Shown here in pieces: positions 60,575 to 64,000 of a stretch of DNA of 64,000 nt (the stretch's first letter is position 1; every line of letters begins with the position of its first letter). Under the pieces are notes generated by a model, which was not told the origin of the DNA, searched no databases, and worked only from the letters and a program-made list of their open reading frames with translations. The stretch covers positions 1,178,001-1,242,000 of the forward strand of contig NW_004457735.1 of NCBI RefSeq assembly GCF_000203815.1, given 5' to 3'. Made by a program: the position numbers and the translations under genes. Origin of the DNA: Cavenderia fasciculata. Taxonomy: Eukaryota; Evosea; Eumycetozoa; Acytosteliales; Cavenderiaceae.

Positions 60575-61148
60575 ATACTTTTGAAAATATAAATAATTTA
60601 TTAGTAGTCTCCCTATCCTCTCTCACCACCCCACCCAACAACTAACTTTTTTTTCTTTGCAATTAAATAGTAAATCATCAATCTCCCTCTTCCATCCATT
60701 TTTTTTACAGCTATATTAGAACCATTATCAAAATAATAATAATAATAATTAAATAAGTAAATAACAACCAACCAGAAAAAATAACAAATAATAATAATAA
60801 CAAATAAGAATGGCACAAAAAAACCAAGTTTTAAATTTTGTTTAATAAGGAATACTCTTTATTAATCGTAACCAAAAAATAATATCACATGTAACATCAT
60901 CCCAACCAACCAACCAACCAAAACAAAGATTAATCACTTACTTGACGAGTAAATAAAAAATTAAAAAATTAAATATATAATCATGATTTGATGATATACC
61001 ATCATTATTAATAATTATCCACTGTTTTGATCTTGAGGAAAAAAAAAATTAAAAAAAAAGCATCTAAAAAAAACCACAACCTTTTCTTGGAGTGTGTAGT
61101 TTCAAAAAACTAAACAAAATCAATCTTTATTAATTAATCTTTGAAGAG
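60575..61148. other. Spacer between Mo25 and the SR-type gene
   Basis: 3' flank of Mo25 and promoter/leader of the next gene, both +. A/T-rich with AATAAT repeats near 60735 and 60785, a CCAAC repeat near 60903-60920, and A runs near 61035-61070. No gene seen. Confidence 0.6.
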
Positions 61149-63648
61149 ATGGACGTCAAGGAAGATAGAGACTCGTCAAGAGATGAGAGAGGAGGAGGAG
61201 ACAGAAGAGATTTCAACTCTTCATCATCTACTTCTCAACAACAACCACCTCAAGATAGAGACAACAATAACAGAGAAAATAATAGAGACAATAACAGAAG
61301 TGGAGGTGATAGAGACAATAATAGAGGTGGTGATAGCAATAATAGAGACAATAATAGAAGTGGAGGTGATAGAGACAATAATAGAGACACCAGAGACAAT
61401 AATAGAAGTGGAGGTGATAGAGACAATAGAGATAGAAGAGATAAAGATGTAAAGGATGCTCCAAGAACAGGTGACAGAGACAATAGAGATAATAGAGACA
61501 ACAGAGACAACAGAGATAATAGAGACAATAGAGACAGAGATAGAAGTGATAGAGGAAGTGACAGAGACAGAGGTAGAAGTGATAGAGGAGGAGGAGGTGA
61601 TAGAGACAGAAGTGATAGAAGTGATAGAAGTGATAGAGGGGGCGATAGAGATAGAGATGATCGTTATAATGAAAATGAAGAACACACATTATTTATTGGT
61701 AATCTACCACTTGATATTGGTGTTGCTGAAGTCGTCAATCTATGTTCACCATATTGTGGAAGAAGTTCTGTTGATAAAATAGGTATATATCAAATGAATT
61801 CAAAGTTCAATTCAAAAGATAGATATATGTATCTTATAAGATTAGATTATTAATGTTTAAAACTACATCAATTCTTATTATTATTTTTTTAGATGTTAAA
61901 TCTGGATATGCATTTGTAATCATTAAAAGTAATTATTCAACATGTGATCGATTGATTGCTGGTATTCATAGAACTATCTATAGAAACAAGTCTCTTACTG
62001 TACAGTACTCCAAGAGTGAAGGAAGAGGTGGTAGCACCAGAGATAGAGATGGTAGAGGTGACAGAGATAGAGGTGGCAGAGATAGAGACAGAGACAGAGA
62101 CAGAGGTGGTAGAGATAGAGACAGAGACAGAGATAGAGGAGGTGATAGAGACAGATCTACCGCTTCTACAACCTCGACCAAACAAAATGGTGCCATGAAA
62201 CCAAGTACATCTCTCTTCCTCGTCAACTTTGGTTCAAAGACTAATCAAAGTTTAATTGAAACTTGGTGTAAACCATTTGGCAGAATTAATAGAGTATGTA
62301 TAAGATAGATAGATAGATAGATATTAATCATCTGATCTGAAAGACATTGTAACTAATTCTTATATTTCACAAAAGATTGATATGAGAAAGAACTTTTGTT
62401 TTGTAGAATTTGATAATATTGAGCAATCAACTAAAGCTATGGAAGCTTTGCATGGAAAAGATGTAGCCGTATGTAAATTTGGAGATAAAGATAGAGAGAG
62501 AGAGGGGAGAGAGAGAATTTACTCTTTATAACTAATGTTTTATTTAATTTTCAATTATTTCCATCAATCAATTTTAGTCTGATGGCAATAAATTAACCGT
62601 AGAATTTGCCATAAGAAGTGACCGGTATGAAATCACAATACAAAAAAAAATACAACCTTGATTGCAGTGTGTCGTGTCTGTCGTGTCCATTTCGATCGAT
62701 TCTCGGGACAATAGTATTCCACACTCTCTCTTGTGTTCCCACCTACCTACCTACTCTCACCATCATATTAGTATACCACCTACCTACGGATACTCTCATT
62801 ACCATATACCATTCCATTACCATCATCACTTTTACCACCAATACTACATACATAGATAGTGATCGATCATCACACACATATGTAGTGCCCGACGATAGGG
62901 CTGTCACCACCACCATATCTATTGCCACCACCATATTTGGTATACCCATTCCATTCCATTACTACTATACCAACTAACCCCCGACCACCAAACCTCTTTA
63001 TATTACGTTAAAAAAACTTTAAATGATCATAATGATTGTAAATATCTTTAAAGATAACACACCTTCACCTTCACCTTCACCTTTTTAATCACCATCACTT
63101 TAAAACAACAACAACAGCAAACAAACAAACAATCCATTCTTTTTTCAATCTTTCACCAATCCGTTTAAAAATCATTAACTTTAATTTAATTGGGTTACTA
63201 ATATTATTATTATTATTATTTTCCTTTTTTTTTTTTTAGTAAAAGAGATAGAAGTAGATCAAGAGATAGACGTAGAAGAAGAGATAGAGATAGAGGTGAT
63301 AGAAAGAAGGACTCTTCTTCCTCTGACAAGGATGGTGGTGATACCAAAATGGACAAGGAAGATGGCAATGACGATAGAGTAGGTAGAGGAAGAGCAAGAT
63401 CACCATCTCCATCCTCCAAACCAAAGAGATCCCACTCTGACTCTAGAGAAGGATCTGCATCTCCACCAAACAACTCTAGATCCAATTCACCAAGACGTCG
63501 TGGTGGAAACACCAACAGTGACACTGAAGACGAAGATGATGGAGGTCAATCAAGAGACAGAAAGAGATTCAAGGATGACGAAGAAACTATTGAAAATAAT
63601 AGAGATAATTATCCTGAACGTCAACAATCACCACTTTCAGTCGATTAA
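61149..63648 (+). CDS. SR-type RNA-binding protein with two RRMs
   Basis: Exons 61149-61782, 61893-62293, 62376-62468, 62578-62624 and 63240-63648; 527 residues. The N-terminal 175 residues are Asp/Arg/Asn repeats (GDRDNN, RDNRDN). RRM1 has HTLFIGNLPLDIG (RNP2) and KSGYAFVII (RNP1). An Arg/Asp/Gly-rich linker follows, then RRM2 with TSLFLVNFGSKT and KNFCFVEF. The end is RS-like (SKRDRSRSRDRRRRR, RARSPSPSSKPKRSHSDSR). This is the build of SR/Npl3-type splicing and mRNA-export factors, which are phosphorylated on RS dipeptides; exact orthology is open. Intron 4 (62625-63239, 615 bases) is by far the longest clear intron here and contains an open alternative exon. Confidence 0.9.
62668..62977 (+). 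other. Possible alternative terminal exon inside SR-gene intron 4
   Basis: After the acceptor-like TTGATTGCAG at 62658-62667, the frame of exon 4 stays open for 103 codons to a TAA at 62975-62977. The stretch is richer in C than normal introns here. The translation is low in complexity (TYLPTL, TTISIATTIFG). Use of this exon would remove the RS tail. Confidence 0.4.
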
Positions 63649-63880
63649 ATGAATAAGAGAGAGAGAACCCCAAAGCATAACAACAAACCAAAAAAAAAAA
63701 AAAGAAACAAAAAAAACAAAAACCAACACAACAAAAATAATTTTAACCTTTCATATATATATAAAACCAATTTAATATTCCCCATATAGTGGTCATTCTT
63801 TTACAATTGTAAAACATAACAAAATAATAATATATTTTTTTTTGATAATTATTATTTAATAGTTTATTTATATTAATTCT

Positions 63881-64000
63881 TTAGGAACATGGGGAAAGTA
63901 AAACCATTTGGAATTCATAACCATCCCATCCTTGACCTTGATCTGGTGCTGAAGCACCACTTATAGAGTAGTAATTGTCTATGGTGCCGTTAGCTGCATA
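63881..64000 (-). CDS. C-terminal end of an unidentified protein (partial)
   Basis: A frame open from the right edge to a TAA at 63883-63881 codes 39 residues, including YYSISGASAPDQGQGWDGYE and ending in LLSPCS. It has coding character (G+C-richer than the flank and no A/T-rich breaks) and converges on the SR-type gene. The family is not recognised from this short piece; a secreted or matrix protein is possible but unsupported. Confidence 0.6.
   Translation of the reverse strand, partial: YAANGTIDNYYSISGASAPDQGQGWDGYEFQMVLLSPCS

Noticed and set aside
61224-61689. Minus-strand frames of about 150 codons across the SR gene N-terminus
   Set aside because: Reverse reading of the GATAGAGAC-type repeats; pure Ile/Ser/Val repeats with no start or splice context.

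Overview
This window is nuclear DNA of a dictyostelid social amoeba. Three things point there: A/T-rich spacers full of oligo-A/T and short tandem repeats, many short GT..AG introns, and proteins with long Asn, Gln, Ser or Gly runs. The gene content agrees (colossin-like SdrD-repeat protein, GPI-anchored expansin-like proteins, surface proteins with TIG and EGF modules, degenerate ankyrin-like family proteins). Coding sequence is clearly richer in G+C than the D. discoideum average I know, so a Cavenderia/Heterostelium-type species is more likely; that is inference. All exon borders were read by eye from frame continuity and splice consensus.

Layout. 0-8 kb: 3' part of a Rab1-like GTPase (+), a secreted colossin-like protein (-), mitochondrial enoyl-CoA hydratase (-), a BTG/Tob-domain protein (-). 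9.6-14.4 kb: a full-length ABCC transporter in seven exons (+). 17.2-23.2 kb: a Gln/Asn-rich AT-hook nuclear protein (+), a VAMP-type SNARE (-), a SET/MYND-type methyltransferase (+). 24-33.5 kb: a surface cluster, all +: two tandem expansin-like genes and a ten-exon LRR/TIG/EGF type I membrane protein. 34.9-42.4 kb: dictyostelid-specific genes (an interrupted unknown gene ending in zinc-binding knuckles, a small unknown gene, an ankyrin-like protein). 42.8-53.6 kb: an Asn/Ser-rich unknown protein (-), a 4.5 kb gene-free stretch, and the ribosome-biogenesis factor Utp14 with an RGG-rich N-terminus (-). 55.5-58.2 kb: two tandem secreted GH84-like glycosidases (-). 59.2-64 kb: Mo25 (+), a two-RRM SR-type splicing protein (+), and the end of an unidentified gene (-).

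The genes are mostly unlinked in function, as usual in these compact genomes, except for two tandem duplications (expansin-like, GH84-like). Each duplicated pair keeps one intron at the same place and phase. The carbohydrate-active and surface proteins fit remodelling of the stalk/spore cellulose matrix or digestion of bacterial walls. Two frame breaks, one of them in the essential gene Utp14, fall in A runs, so homopolymer sequencing error should be considered before calling any gene here broken.

I found no clear new multi-gene system. The observations most worth a second look are a VAMP lacking its zero-layer arginine, an open alternative exon inside the longest intron of the SR gene, the shared extra domain of the expansin-like pair, the one-repeat-per-exon LRR gene, the unknown zinc-knuckle gene, and a cluster of four ATCAAGTGT motifs in the 4.5 kb gene-free region.
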